A stretch of 64,000 bases of DNA from Phoronis australis. Lineage: Eukaryota > Phoronida > Phoronidae. The stretch is taken from the NCBI GenBank assembly GCA_002633005.1, contig NMRA01000022.1, positions 1,431,366 to 1,495,365 on the forward strand, read 5' to 3'. Under the pieces are notes generated by a model. It was not told the DNA's origin, did not search any database, and was given only the letters and a program-made list of their open reading frames with translations. Below, piece after piece: positions 12,536 through 23,161 of the stretch (its first letter is position 1; every line of letters starts with the position of its first letter). The translations under genes and the position numbers were made by a program.

Positions 12536-12571
12536 GTCCGACATGGCTGGCCTACGACCTCCTTAACTACG
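12536..12571 (+). CDS. Copy A exon 3, 36-nt exon
   Basis: Acceptor CTTCCTTGCAG and donor TACG|GTCAGT bound 36 nt that encode PTWLAYDLLNY between split glycine codons. Phase 1 on both sides means it can be skipped without breaking the frame. In copy B the corresponding TAC is TAA (a stop), so this exon separates the intact copy from the broken one. Confidence 0.7.
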
Positions 12572-12885
12572 GTCAGTCATAGGACATTGAAATGTTACTA
12601 ATATGTGTAGTCACGTTGCTAAGAGCACCATTTTTCACTGGGTATCGCAAAAACTTCCTTAGGCATTATTTTGTGGCACAACACCTTGTATTTTCTGTTC
12701 ATGTCATTTAAGTTCAGAATTAAACGGTCATGAAGACTTACTCCTACTCCGTGAACATTTGGGCGTTTTTGATTCTCGATTTCAGTGTTAGGAAATATAT
12801 TTTGGCAATCGACGCATATTTCGCCTGGGCACCAATAAGTGCAGTGAAAATCGGCAAACATTGTCGGTCCGATACGGCTTACCAG

Positions 12886-13065
12886 TGTTTAAGCATGCAA
12901 GTAAAGATCCGGGAGATGGCACTGATGTCTGCGGGAGTGTGGATTTTCCGAACAGGAAAATATGGCATACAAAAGACGTTTTATTCCCTCCTAATTTTGG
13001 TCTCGATTCTGACCCCCTGTCCAACTTATCTCCCCATTTAGTAGAGCAAAAGAAAAAATGGGCAA
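12886..13065 (+). CDS. Candidate optional exon of copy A (unproven)
   Basis: From acceptor GGCTTACCAG the frame is open for 180 nt (phase 1 to phase 1) to a donor GCAA|GTAATG. It encodes a segment with residues such as DVCGSVDF, RKIWHTKDV and PNFGLDSDP. It resembles no domain known to me. It fits the phases of exons 3 and 4 and would add 60 residues. Against it: the donor is weak, and in copy B the same stretch (44590-44730) has indels and stops and shows no bias to silent changes. It may be only a chance open frame in the intron. Confidence 0.25.
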
Positions 13066-13623
13066 GTAATGGAACGGTGAGCAAAAAGTGTCTTTCAAAT
13101 AACAGTTACCGATTTTGAATAGTTTGAAATAGGGCATTTATGTCTGTGATAAATTTGACATGCATGTAGCTCAGGCTGTGGGTTTCCTCGTAGTATTATT
13201 ATCCAATTGTGCTGTCATTTTGCCTGAGAATAGATATTTGTCTCATGTTTTCCTGTGTAAAATTGATTGAGGTACGTAAGAAGAGGAGTGGCACACCAAT
13301 TCGTGATTCCGCGTTACCGTTGGAGCGGTTTAGTCTCATGCTGCAATACTCATGACTCTATCTTATTAAATAGGCTCATTTTTACCTGTTTACGTAGTTA
13401 CGTACTTGATGTTCACGAAATAGGGTTGCAGTGTTTTTCACGGGGGTAATGCAATTTATTGCATCTAAAGCCGGCAACGCAGTGATTTATTCATTGCTGG
13501 CTTCTAAAACATTGATTTTGCACTCACGAACACTCCAAAGGCATTTCAAATTGTATCTAATGAGACTGACATTGTTTCAGTTTTAAGCATTGGTTAGGTT
13601 GAGAATAATTCATTTTTAAACAG

Positions 13624-13701
13624 AATGCACAATAATAAACGTCAACGTGGCAACTCGCAATCCCGACTTAGACGAGTGCTTATCCGACGAAAATTTCACA
13701 G
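13624..13701 (+). CDS. Copy A exon 4, N-terminal cysteine of the FReD
   Basis: Acceptor CATTTTTAAACAG and donor CACAG|GTCGAT bound 78 nt, phase 1 to phase 1, ending in NPDLDECLSDENFTG. Canonical fibrinogen domains start with a cysteine about 25-30 residues before the cysteine that precedes the GW(T/V)VIQRR motif. The DEC here lies at the right distance from the VICEEGW of exon 5. That structural need is the best argument for the exon. No counterpart was seen in copy B/C, where the sequence diverges after 45077, or upstream of copy 0 in this window. Confidence 0.55.
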
Positions 13702-14993
13702 GTCGATCGTTGGATTTAACAGCCTATCAGTTCGAACCGGAATACACTGATCTAGAAATATTAGAGAGGCGCCGTGAACGTGCACACAACGGAACATACA
13801 TGTATGGATAGTTCCGAAAACCGTTTGAAAGACTGGCTTCGCATGGTGTCCGTGCGCTAACTGCACGATAATGGAAACGACTGACACTTGTACATGTATT
13901 TGCTGCCGCGAAATTCCGCAAGTGAAACGCATTCTTGGAGAAGCCCAGATGTGTCTCACGGACCATCATGATTTTGCACCGCATATGTAAACAGAGGTGT
14001 GCTTAAAACATTTTTAGTGCTGGGAAAACTGGCGAAAACATCCTACACCCAGAGGACCAAAAAGAAGCCAAACAGATTATATAAAACGTCATGTTCTCAT
14101 GCCTTGAATATTTAATAACGTCAATTATTCTTTCAGATCAATGACGAATCAACTGTTAGTCCCTGTTAGTGCATAGGATCAGGCTATGCTTGATATTAAT
14201 ATTCTTGATCAACAAATTAAACCAGATGTGACTAATTGCACATGACAGCCACCACTGTCGAATATGTCTTCAACTCGTCAACAATACGAACAGATGACAT
14301 GGTTCGCGTAGAAAGTATTTTGATCAACAATTTACAAGAAAAAACGTAACCCTGCATTCAGCGTAATACCTAATCCGTAACACTACGATCGCCGCAATTT
14401 GGTCCATATTTACTTTTAATGTTTCGAACCTAGTTTTCCGAAAAAAATTAAACCCTTTTGTCAGACAACTATTTGGCGCCATAACTTGTTCTCTAATGAA
14501 ATTTTCTACGTCTCTGTGGTTAATTGTCGACACATTATTAAAATTTAATATCCAGGTTGGACTCGAAAGACCGGCTATTTAACTCACGCAATGTTAACTT
14601 GTTTATCGCAGTGAGCCTCGCCTTGGATTTTAATGTCCGCCGCGTGAATTGGGTCTATACATGTATGTCACAAGCACTTCTCTGGCTAGGAGGCCATGGA
14701 TCAAAAACCTACTCAGCTTTTTGCAACATATAAACTGAATAAATGAGAGATGAAAATACTGGGAAGACAAGCGCACTTTTAAGTATATTTGGGTTAGTAC
14801 ACGCATACCGATATTGCTTTTATTCAGACAATTCATTGTTAAGAATATGTGGTCGTGTGTGTTTAATTATAAAATGTAAAAATATGTGTGACGCTCGTTA
14901 ATTTATGAAATGTATTAGGGAAGCTGCAATCCCACACTTTCAGTCAGGTAGAAAAAGTGATATGCGGGTGGTATTTCTGTTCATATTTTCTAG

Positions 14994-15595
14994 GCATTCA
15001 CTATACTGGCATTCTGCGCATCAGACCGCTTAACAGCCACAAAGCTTTCGTCGTGATCTGCGAAGAAGGGTGGACGGTTATCCAGCGAAGATTCAATGGA
15101 AGCGTCGATTTTAACAGAAGCTGGGTTGACTATAAAAATGGTTTTGGAGAACTCGAAGGAGAGCTGTGGCTTGGCAACGACAACATTTACTTCATCACTC
15201 AGCAGGCTCAATATAAAATACAATACGTGATGACCACATGGAATGACATTAGTGTAACACGTGAACATACTTCATTCGCAACAGCCAATGAGGAAAAGAA
15301 ATACAAATTATTCATATCTGCGAATAGTGTTTCAGATCCTGGAACTTCGATGAACCAACTCAACGGAACTCATTTTTCGACAATAGACCACGATAATGAT
15401 GAAAGTAAAAGTAAAAATTGCGCAAAACTTAAATTTGGTGGATGGTGGTTTAAAGAGTGTGCACGGGTAGCCTTAAATAATCTTTATCCCACGGGCGGGA
15501 CTTGCACGGCCAATAACAACCAATGCATGAAATATTACGCGTTAGGAAAACAGGTACTTTTGAAACGTTCAGTTGTCAAAATACAGAAGGTTTAG
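14994..15595 (+). CDS. Copy A exon 5, complete fibrinogen-related domain
   Basis: Terminal exon after acceptor TTCATATTTTCTAG, phase 1, ending with TAG at 15593-15595. It encodes about 200 residues in the order GIHYTGILRIRP, VICEEGWTVIQRR, FNGSVDFNRSW, YKNGFGELEGELWLGNDNI, DHDNDE (calcium-site type), NCA...GGWWF...CA, LYPTGG, QCMKYY. Length and landmarks fit a full FReD as in ficolins, tenascins and molluscan FREPs. With exons 1-4 it forms the only apparently complete gene in the window: a secreted PAN-FReD protein, plausibly a lectin. Its first 70 residues are almost identical to copy C, while the middle is closer to copy 0. The reading frame has no break. Confidence 0.88.
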
Positions 15596-15742
15596 TATTC
15601 ATTTTTGCAGGGTCGCGAAAATCACGTATGGTTTTCTCGTAAATAACAATTGAAAGTATAACTGAACGACGACATTGTGTTTTGAGCAGTATTAATTGCA
15701 TCGCTTGAGCTTGACACCCTGCAACACCACCAAAAACTGCGA

Positions 15743-15748
15743 AATAAA
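15743..15748 (+). promoter_or_regulatory. Polyadenylation signal of copy A
   Basis: AATAAA 148 bp after the stop codon. The same spacing holds for copy C (49358-49363, about 145 bp after its stop), supporting both as the 3' ends of the genes. Confidence 0.55.
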
Positions 15749-16179
15749 GTTTGGCTTCTATAACTGATGTCAGCAAAATAATAATGGGGTAGAAGTTTTA
15801 GAAGATCGGAGCTGCGTTCCGCAACGCAAGGTGATTCGCGGGGCAATGACAGGCACTCTCGTAATTTCTCGTGGTCTTGTGTGACCTCGACTAACTTGGT
15901 ACAAATTAGAGTTACGGAACGCCTGTGTGTTTGAAGTACATGTAAGAACACTATGAGGAATATCCAACATGTTCTCAAAGATGACGACACCGTATAACGT
16001 TGGGTACACTTGACTGACCTCGCCGCTACCGCCGTATCCACCGGAATAGACATGCAATTGGTTCTCGATGCTAAGACATCTGTGGGCAGATGTCTTAGCA
16101 GGTTTATCCGACAGAAGCTAATCAAGAGCAGTCATTGTAGATTATAGTTCACCAACAGAACCAGGGTAAATTTTAATTT

Positions 16180-17053
16180 TTTAAGCCTTTATGGCAAGTC
16201 TTTGCCTTTAGCTAGACATATCTTCTAAAACAGCTGTTTGCATGCTCACTGCTTTCATTTTAATTCCACAATATGTTAAATGTCATTATTTAATTTCATT
16301 AATACCTCTATTACGGTCTTATTTTTTGTGTTCATTTTGTGATGCCCAATTCAGCCTAAACTGTTTTAGCCAGTCACGAGCTTTGACTTTTTACCAATTG
16401 ATGGTAGAAAGAAACGTTTGAAAACGTCCAGATGTTTGATCTGCAGGTTATTAATTGGCACTATTTTAAGGGTGTTCCACACAGTTTTAATTTTTCGATG
16501 AAGCTTTTAAATCTTGAATTTTGTATTCTGTTCTTTGTCTACTACAAATCTGCATACATGTATAGTGGGGTCGCCCAATTAGCTTTTCCGTTAAGGGTGT
16601 GTGAACAGGGCACCTCGGATAAAAATGCGAAACTAACATAGCTAACTGAAAAGCCATTTACAAATAAATCATCGCTTGCAGTCTTTCTGAAAACAGTATC
16701 AGTGAACAGCGTCACTTCTGAATTTTAACGGCTGTAGTTGTAATTCCTGGTTTATTTACTTTCGGAATACCATATCTGATATACTGTATTTATTAGCAAC
16801 AAGAAGCTGTAAATAATATTATGTGAATCCATCCAATGCGTTGTAGTTGTGACTTACTTTCCAACATCCGGGAAACTGAAGAGTCAGATTCTCCGCCAAT
16901 GAGAATGGATACTGACCGACAGCAGTGTTACAATGTACATCTAAACGAGGAAAGAACTAGAGCTAATTTATGCAGGAAGGAAAGGGAATATATTTACTGT
17001 CAGATTTCACACACAATCAACATTAGCTCCAAAGAGCTATTTTATGACAAACA
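16180..17053 (+). repeat. Dispersed repeat, direct orientation
   Basis: About 870 bp matching 32636-33500 on the other strand, from 'CAAGTCTTTGCCTTTAGCTA' to 'AGCTATTTT.TGAC'. Both copies contain a similar short open frame (residues CDLLSNIRETEESDS at about 16848 here), but the frames diverge, so coding is doubtful. The element class is unknown. The end lies just upstream of the LTR retroelement. Confidence 0.7.
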
Positions 17054-17575
17054 TGAGTACAAGCTATAGCTTGTGCGACTAATAGCTGAGGTTTAATTTG
17101 ATTAGTATCTCGTTCACGTTGGAAGATTGGTGACCACTGGCAACGAAAATGTCCTGATCTGTTTCTTAACGAACAACTAAGGGCCTTTTATATGGCCATT
17201 TCCTATGCCTAGTTTAGAATCTCCGCTGGACTCAAACTTCCTTACTATTAAGGGAATTTTACCACATGCATGGAGATTATGCAGCAACCATCTATGTCTA
17301 ACCACTAGCGGATTGTTGCTATTCCGTCATAATACATGTTATTGCAATTTTCATCAAAGATGTCCACACTACCAAAGTCAACGCCGGCGTCAGGATCTGC
17401 TATTGTCAATAGGTCTTCAACTTATCCTACACCGTTCCGTATTCTTAATGTGCTTTTGTCGTTTGACGTGGCAGGGCGAAATTTGATTCCGTCCAGTCAT
17501 TCTTCATGTCATCTACACTTTAAACCGATAAACTTTGAATACAATGCTTAGTTTATCTGGCGTGGTGGCATCGAC
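17054..17575. other. 5' region of the LTR retroelement, unassigned
   Basis: Non-coding leader upstream of the gag frame. No primer-binding site or LTR could be recognised. The sequence after 23.1 kb was compared by eye and no matching LTR was seen. Confidence 0.35.
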
Positions 17576-18464
17576 ATGACAACAACTCGAGCTCCGAAAC
17601 AGTGGCCGTTCACTAAAAACGAGACCATAACCTCATTTGATAGCTGGAGGCGTAATTTGCTGTACATCCTCTCATTTGCCCCTCACTTTGCGCTATTTCT
17701 TGTCGACGGCATTACTTGGCTCAAGAAAACTGCCACTGCTTCACTACGTAGTCTGACCGACGACCCCGAAGACACCCCAAAACCGCAGCGGCGTTCTGCT
17801 TACATGAAACTGGCTCATTTAGAACTCATGCTCAAACAAATTGCTAATTTTTGGACAGTCATATCACGTAATTTTTTTCTGAAGTCATTCACCTCCGTCC
17901 AGGCTTCACGTCCACAGGAGCACACTTTTTAGACCTGGGAATCGTATCACGAGATCCCTGTGAACGTCCTGAAGAACTATTCCAGCGCCTCACTGCTTTT
18001 TTCGAGGACAACTTACTTACCGTTGGGTTTGGCATAACGCATAATGGCGAAGCTATCGACATCGCCAAAGACATGAATCCCTTCCTCATAAATACAACGG
18101 TATTTTTATGGTTACAGCTGATCAACCCTTGTCTACCCCAACTTCTTAAGTAACGATACGGCGCGGAGTTGCGTACCAAGTCCCTCGCCTGCATCAAGAC
18201 TGACATTTCTTAGGCATGAACTCACTATTTGAAGAGCTTAGGTGCGTCGAGAACACCCGTTCCAGCTCTATGACAAACCCCCCTCGCCGCCGTAGAGCCC
18301 CGCCGTGCGTCTTATGCACCACCGCTCTCCGCACTCCCTCAGACCACTTCTTGTCTCGGTGCCTGTTCTTCCCGCCTGGTGACAAGCGCACTTTTCTCAA
18401 AGCACGGTCCACCGTCCTTGACGACGGCACTGAGGACTGGTCCCCACAAGACACAACATCTTAA
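17576..18464 (+). pseudogene. LTR retroelement gag, frameshifted
   Basis: The first part (17576-17932) contains ITSFDSWRRNLLYILSF and the segment LTDDPEDTPKPQRR, a pattern I associate with gag of a metazoan gypsy-like retroelement family. After a frameshift near 17900, coding resumes in another frame (17908-18464) with EELFQRLTAFFEDNL, NGEAID and the RYGAELRTKSLA stretch, including in-frame stops near 18149 and 18210. A C-terminal Cys-His box-like CVLCTTALRTPSDHFLSRC follows at about 18306-18362. The product would package element RNA. The copy is dead. Superfamily placement is by memory of motifs only. Confidence 0.65.
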
Positions 18465-18811
18465 GACCAGTACTATTCTGATTCCGCTGTCGAACTTCCC
18501 ATCCACATAGTCCAGTCTCCTTATCTCGACACGTTTGTTGGTCAAACCGCCGTACGGTTGACTGTGGTGCGACAGGAAACATGATTAGAGCATCGTGCGC
18601 ATGTTCGTTGGGCGCCAAAGTTAGTAAAAATTCCCAAACCGCCTTCCAGGCCGATGGTACATTTACTCTACAGGTTGTGGGGGAAACTCGTCTTGTATTC
18701 ACACGTGACAAATATTCCTTCGTTTTCGACAGTCTTGTTATCGAGTCCCTTGACTTAGACGTATTGGCAGCAACCCCATTTATGACTTACAATGAACAGC
18801 TTGTTATCTAA
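18465..18811 (+). pseudogene. Retroelement aspartic protease
   Basis: Contains VDCGATGNMIRA at about 18554-18589, matching the catalytic D-(S/T/C)-G-A flap start of retropepsins, then QADGTFTLQVVGETRL and LDLDVLAATPFM, which correspond to the second half of the fold. The frame stops at 18811, where the domain would normally run into the RT linker. An insertion rich in simple repeats follows. Confidence 0.65.
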
Positions 18812-18869
18812 TTATTATTTTGAACTTTTCTTACACTCACCATAGCCAGAGTACAAATACAAATAAAAA

Positions 18870-19089
18870 TGAGTACAAGTGGACCTGCCAAGGTGGGAAT
18901 TATGTATGAACACTGCTCACAATAGTCTATCTACATAACTTTAAACAAAGCTTGAGTCGCCCCTACTGGTGAACCCGCATTTGTGGTTACGCCTCTTTAA
19001 AAAGTTAAAACTGCCGAGGTGGGTCCATCTGGACCTGCAGGGAAGGGTCCTCCTGTTGCAGTGGTGTACACCCGTCGTGATGGGTCCAG

Positions 19090-19150
<61 letters not shown>

Positions 19151-19320
19151 TTGACTCACCTTGATGGGTCTATCTATATAAATACCCATCACGATGGGTC
19201 CACTTATAATTGGAGCCGTCACGACAGCTTCAGACCCATCACTGCGGGTCACGCTATATAAATATAACTGGACCCGTCGTGACTGGTCCAGTTTATAGAT
19301 AGACCCATCCCGAATTTGGT
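18870..19320. repeat. Hairpin minisatellite with (TA)n core
   Basis: 19091-19148 is an uninterrupted TA dinucleotide run. Around it, imperfect palindromes of the type ACCCATCACGATGGGTCC recur (near 19069, 19183, 19229 and 19265), most followed by a short AT tract such as CTTATA or TATATAAATA. The block interrupts the retroelement between protease and RT. Open frames reading YIYIYI are simply the dinucleotide repeat. Confidence 0.8.
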
Positions 19321-19539
19321 GTACCCAGTTACAAAGAGAGACTTCGCTGATCAACATTTACCGTCAGGTGTACCGACATATGATCATATTTTACATAGAA
19401 ACATATATATTTATGTATGTGTCCCCATTTTTGTCCTTGAAAAGCAAAATTTTATTAGATAAGAAAGGTTAAAATTAAGTAAGAAGCTGTTAATGACATT
19501 TCAGTACGACCTGCTTGCAAGGTTATCATGGTGTGTGAT

Positions 19540-20760
19540 CGATCTACATACAGTACACCAATGGCCAACCCGTCAAACCAATACCCACGATCCACAACAC
19601 GGTTGTCCAGCAACAGTCATATGGCCTGGTGGTTGTCTTAAGTTCACCAATCCTGAAGAAGGAAGAAGGTCTTGCCATCAAACCTCGCACCGACAGCATT
19701 AGTCTCCGCTCTACAGGTGTTTCCCAGGAATGGCCACAACCCGCCATTCTTGGCCTGACTGATAGCAAGATTCGCTTATTCAAAAACACCGATGAACCAC
19801 GAGCTTTGCGAAGAGATGAACAGTTTTGCCAGGTGCATGCCGTGTTCACTCCTCCAGAGGTTCCAGTAGGGTCCTCGACAGCCACCCAGTGTACCCCATC
19901 AACCCAATTACCTTGGATCACCATCGTTTTGCCGCCTTTGATCCCGACAACATTTTGCATGCTGCGGATCGGGACAGGTTCCACGCCCTGTATCGCGAAT
20001 TTGCTCACGTATTTGATCCGCAATACCTGGGTACAATGACGCCGTAAGACCGTTCGAGGCAATTATCAACATCGTTCCTGCGCAACCTCCACAGCGAAAC
20101 GGTCGCCTTCCCCAATACTCCAAGGACAAGCTTCTGGTATTGCAATGAAAATTCAACGAACTGGAGCTTCTGGGAGTATTCGCCCGTCCAGGGGATGTTG
20201 GTATTACAGTAGAATATGTTAATCCTCCGTTTCTAATCAATAAACCCACGGAGGTTTTCGTTTAGTTAAAGCATTGTCAGTTGTTGGCTGATATGCCAAG
20301 CCCCAACCATCTCTCATGCCTGACGTAGATTCCGTGCTTAGGAAGATTGCTCTATGGAAGTTCATCATCAAAACTGATTTTACGAATGCCTTTTGTCAAA
20401 TTCCTTTGTCACGATATCCCATGAAATATTGTGGCATATCCACACCTTTCCGAGGTTTCCGTGTCTGCGCACGTTGCGCCATGGGTATGCCCGGTTTGGA
20501 AACTGCTTTGGAAGAGTTGACGTGTCATGTATTGAGCGAACTTTTGGAAGAAGGAGCTGCCACCAAGCTTTGCTACTGTGGTGGTCAAAATATCACAGAT
20601 TTGATTACCAACTGGAAAAAGGAGCTGTCTACATTGTCCACAGCCGATTTTCGTCTGTCCTCTACAAAGACAGTCATAGTCACGCGACGCACAGAAGTCC
20701 TTGACTGGATTTGGGTGATGGGTACATTACAAGGTAGCTCACGTCCGATAGCTGCTCTCT
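19540..20760 (+). pseudogene. Retroelement pol: linker and reverse transcriptase, decayed
   Basis: 19629-20039 reads PRTDSISLRSTGVSQEW and RRDEQFCQVHAVFTPPE, the protease-RT linker of this family. RT motifs follow in shifting frames: RLPQYSKDKL, MPDVDSVLRKIALWKF, the motif-A region FIIKTDFTNAFCQIPLSR, YCGISTPFRGFRVCARCAMGMPG and then ATKLCYCGGQN (about 20557-20592). The stretch that should hold the catalytic (Y/L)xDD box before YCGG is missing, so the enzyme could not work. Several stops and shifts break the frame (near 20047, 20150 and 20264). Confidence 0.7.
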
Positions 20761-21545
20761 AGTCTTGTCTCAAACCTGGTACTATTCGACAAATGAGTTC
20801 CTTCATCGAATCTTGAAAGCTATGTTGAGAGTCGTGCATCTTTCATCGCCCCACTGGACACCGCTATATCTGGGTGCAAATCAAAAGACCGCATTACCTG
20901 GACCGATGAGTTACGTGTTGCCTTCACCTCGGCCCAAAAGCCATTGCCCACGCATAAAACAATCACTCTACCCCGACCAGACGACCAGATATGGATAGTC
21001 GCGGACGCCTCTACGAAACACCCAAGCATCGCTGGTACACTATATCTCTCTCATGAGTACACGCCACCTGTCTGCGGCCTCGTCAGCGCGAAACTGAAAT
21101 CACGACAGGTTGCTTAAAAATAAGGCGGTCTGGTACACGTTGTACCAGACGTGGGCAGGCAGCACAATTGGGCTCAGTGCACTGATCACTTGGGGCTATT
21201 TTTGTGTTTTATTAATACATTGTTAAAACCGAGCTGAGGAGCTAGAATGCTGACTAAATGGTCTAGCAGTGTGGCTTGGTGGTACTTGAACCCACGACCT
21301 CGAGTAATGACGGCGGGCACCCAGCACACAAGGCCACACTGCCTCCTGCAACAGGTTACTTGGCTCCCATGTGAAATTGAGGCTCTCGCCATGGCTGCCT
21401 CCGTGAAACATTTTAGCCCCTATCTGATTCAGTCAATACAACCTGCTATCATACTTACAGACAGCAAGCCTTGTGTACAAGCTTTCGAGAAACTCTGCAG
21501 AGGCGACCTTTCAGTAAATCTTCGTCCGTTTCTCGCTATCATGCT
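20761..21545 (+). pseudogene. Retroelement RNase H, interrupted by a SINE
   Basis: Recognisable pieces are the TLPRPDDQIW-type start (about 20960-20990), the SAKLKSRQ segment ending at 21108, and after the inserted [31 protein letters not shown] with [18 protein letters not shown] (21355-21510). These correspond to the RNase H domain of the pol polyprotein, including the DSK motif. A stop at 21547-21549 ends the frame. Confidence 0.65.
21105..21357 (-). mobile_element. tRNA-derived SINE with 7-bp target duplication
   Basis: Insert 21112-21350 is flanked by ACAGGTT at 21105-21111 and 21351-21357 and splits the RNase H frame exactly. Read on the minus strand it has a pol III B-box-like GTGGGTTCAAGTACC (about 21280-21295) about 50 nt from the 5' end, with an A-box-like TGGCCTTGTGTGCTGGG upstream. 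Its 3' part carries a perfect hairpin, GTCTGGTACA/TGTACCAGAC (21128-21150), before a TTATTTTTAA tail. Confidence 0.7.
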
Positions 21546-21559
21546 ATAGGTCGCCAAGT

Positions 21560-23103
21560 ATCTGGTGCCACTAACATCGTGTTTGACTTCGCAAGTCGCC
21601 AAAGCCCAGAGTGCACCGACGTTTCTTGCCAATTGTGCCTTTTCGTGAACGCTCTGGAAGACTATGTAGTGCTCCGTGTGACTGCTGCCGCGTTCCTTCA
21701 GGGAGACCACAAATTTCCCTTCACCACGAGGTCATCCTGGTTATTCATTCAGTCCGAGTCTCCCGAGTTACGACGAATACACTCTCATCTCACCCAAGGG
21801 ACACGGCCCTCAAAGAACATAGTTAACCAATGGTCGAGATGTTAAACGACTAATGGACAAGCCTCTCGTTGCTCGTGAAGAACGCATCATCGTTCCACAT
21901 ACCATCTTGGACGACCTACTCACGGTACTTCACTTATGGTTAGACCACCCCACCTCCCATCCGTTGAGACTCGTCACCCAACGATACTTCTCTGCACTGA
22001 TTTAAACTCTGCCATAGACCGTTGCACAAGCATGTACCATCAATGTTGTTCAATGCGCTCTTTCTCCAAAACCAGGACCCTGCAGAGTATCTCCAATACA
22101 CCTGCCGCCGTTGAGACGTCGTTAGCAGCTGACGCCATGAAGCACGAGCGACAGCTCCTATTGGTACTCCGAGAGTGCGTCTCTTCTGAGACAGCGGGCT
22201 TGTCTCATTGCTACTGAACGCCACGAGGATCTTCGAAATGGTCTTCTCCAAATTTCTCTAGACTTGTGCTCGTTAGATAGCCCTTACGCACTTATCCGTA
22301 CAGAACCGGGTTCAGGTTTCCAGGCCCTCCAAAAGGACAAACGCCTTGGACATTATCGCATTTCAATTGAGGTCGGACACATCAAGAATCCCATACATAA
22401 CCCTGTTACAGAGAAAGACATACAGGAGTTGCCACGGGAGTTACTGCGTGATCTGCATGGTACCGGCAATGTCAGTTCCTTACAGTTGGCAGTTCACCAG
22501 TTGTCAAATATCATTTCATGACAATTGTTGGTCTCTTCCCAACGACAACTGTGGTGCATCAACCATGGACCCAGTGCGCGATCTAAAGCTTTTTGGCCAA
22601 GCAGGCAGTAAAATGCAACGCATCTGTTGCCGACCTCGTTTACCTCTACTCCGACAGGGACGAGTACAGAGCCCGCCCACGATACCTCGTAGTTGTTTCC
22701 GATGGCGTTTGGTTGAGTGTTCGAAAAATTTCTTGTCGTGTCAAACGCAGTGAGTGTTACCGTGTTCCGTCAGAGGTTATTGACATTCCATCTGCATCAT
22801 CTGTCACTGTCCCATTGTGACTACAATGAGATCCCACTGCTTTCTGCTGTTCCCGTACTCGTTTCGTGGCTGTCTTTGTCCTGCGGTCCAGCTCCACGGT
22901 ACAGTGACAGTTTACGACCTTCACGTGACCCACTTGTCAACACACCGGTGCCACCCATCATCGTTCTTCCTGATGCATCTACCCAGAATGATTCTACGAC
23001 AACGCCTGCTGTTGAAGATCCCATCTTCCCTGATCATGGCACAGAGGAGTTCAGGAAGGTAGCACCACAAACCTCATTGGCAAACGGACAATTGGATTTA
23101 TGA
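21560..23103 (+). pseudogene. Retroelement integrase region, decayed
   Basis: 21570-21840 holds the linker (DFASRQSPECTD, LPFTTRSSWLFIQSE, HLTQGTRPSKN). The integrase core follows in pieces: the ERHEDLRNGLL stretch, IRTEPGSGFQALQKDKRL (about 22288-22341) with a glutamate where I would expect the catalytic aspartate, and PVTEKDIQELPRELL, which carries the expected glutamate. The C-terminal chromatin/DNA-binding part is DLVYLYSDRDEYRARPRYLVVVSDG (22623-22700). Frames change at least three times. Expected function is insertion of element DNA; this copy is inactive. Confidence 0.65.
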
Positions 23104-23161
23104 CTGATTCCACTTTTTACTGTGTTAACGTCTTTCGACGCCATAGTGACTGGAGATCTTA

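Larger units (their letters stand above)
9811..13460 (+). repeat. Segmental duplication unit A (partner 36510-45077)
   Basis: Starts at TGTGCACGAAAATCTCAG, as does about 36512, and stays alignable through the promoter region, head exons and introns to about 13460, where the partner diverges at about 45077. Unit A keeps the empty sites of three insertions present in the partner: the LINE at 10049-10059, TTAA element 1 near 12585 and TTAA element 2 near 12709. It therefore shows the ancestral arrangement. Confidence 0.85.

Noticed and set aside
19019-19357. Long open frames reading YIYIYI on both strands
   Set aside because: They are a direct translation of the TA dinucleotide repeat.
21112-21350. 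Considered a genuine tRNA gene on the minus strand
   Set aside because: Only promoter-like boxes are present; no cloverleaf, and it has target duplications and a tail as a SINE does.
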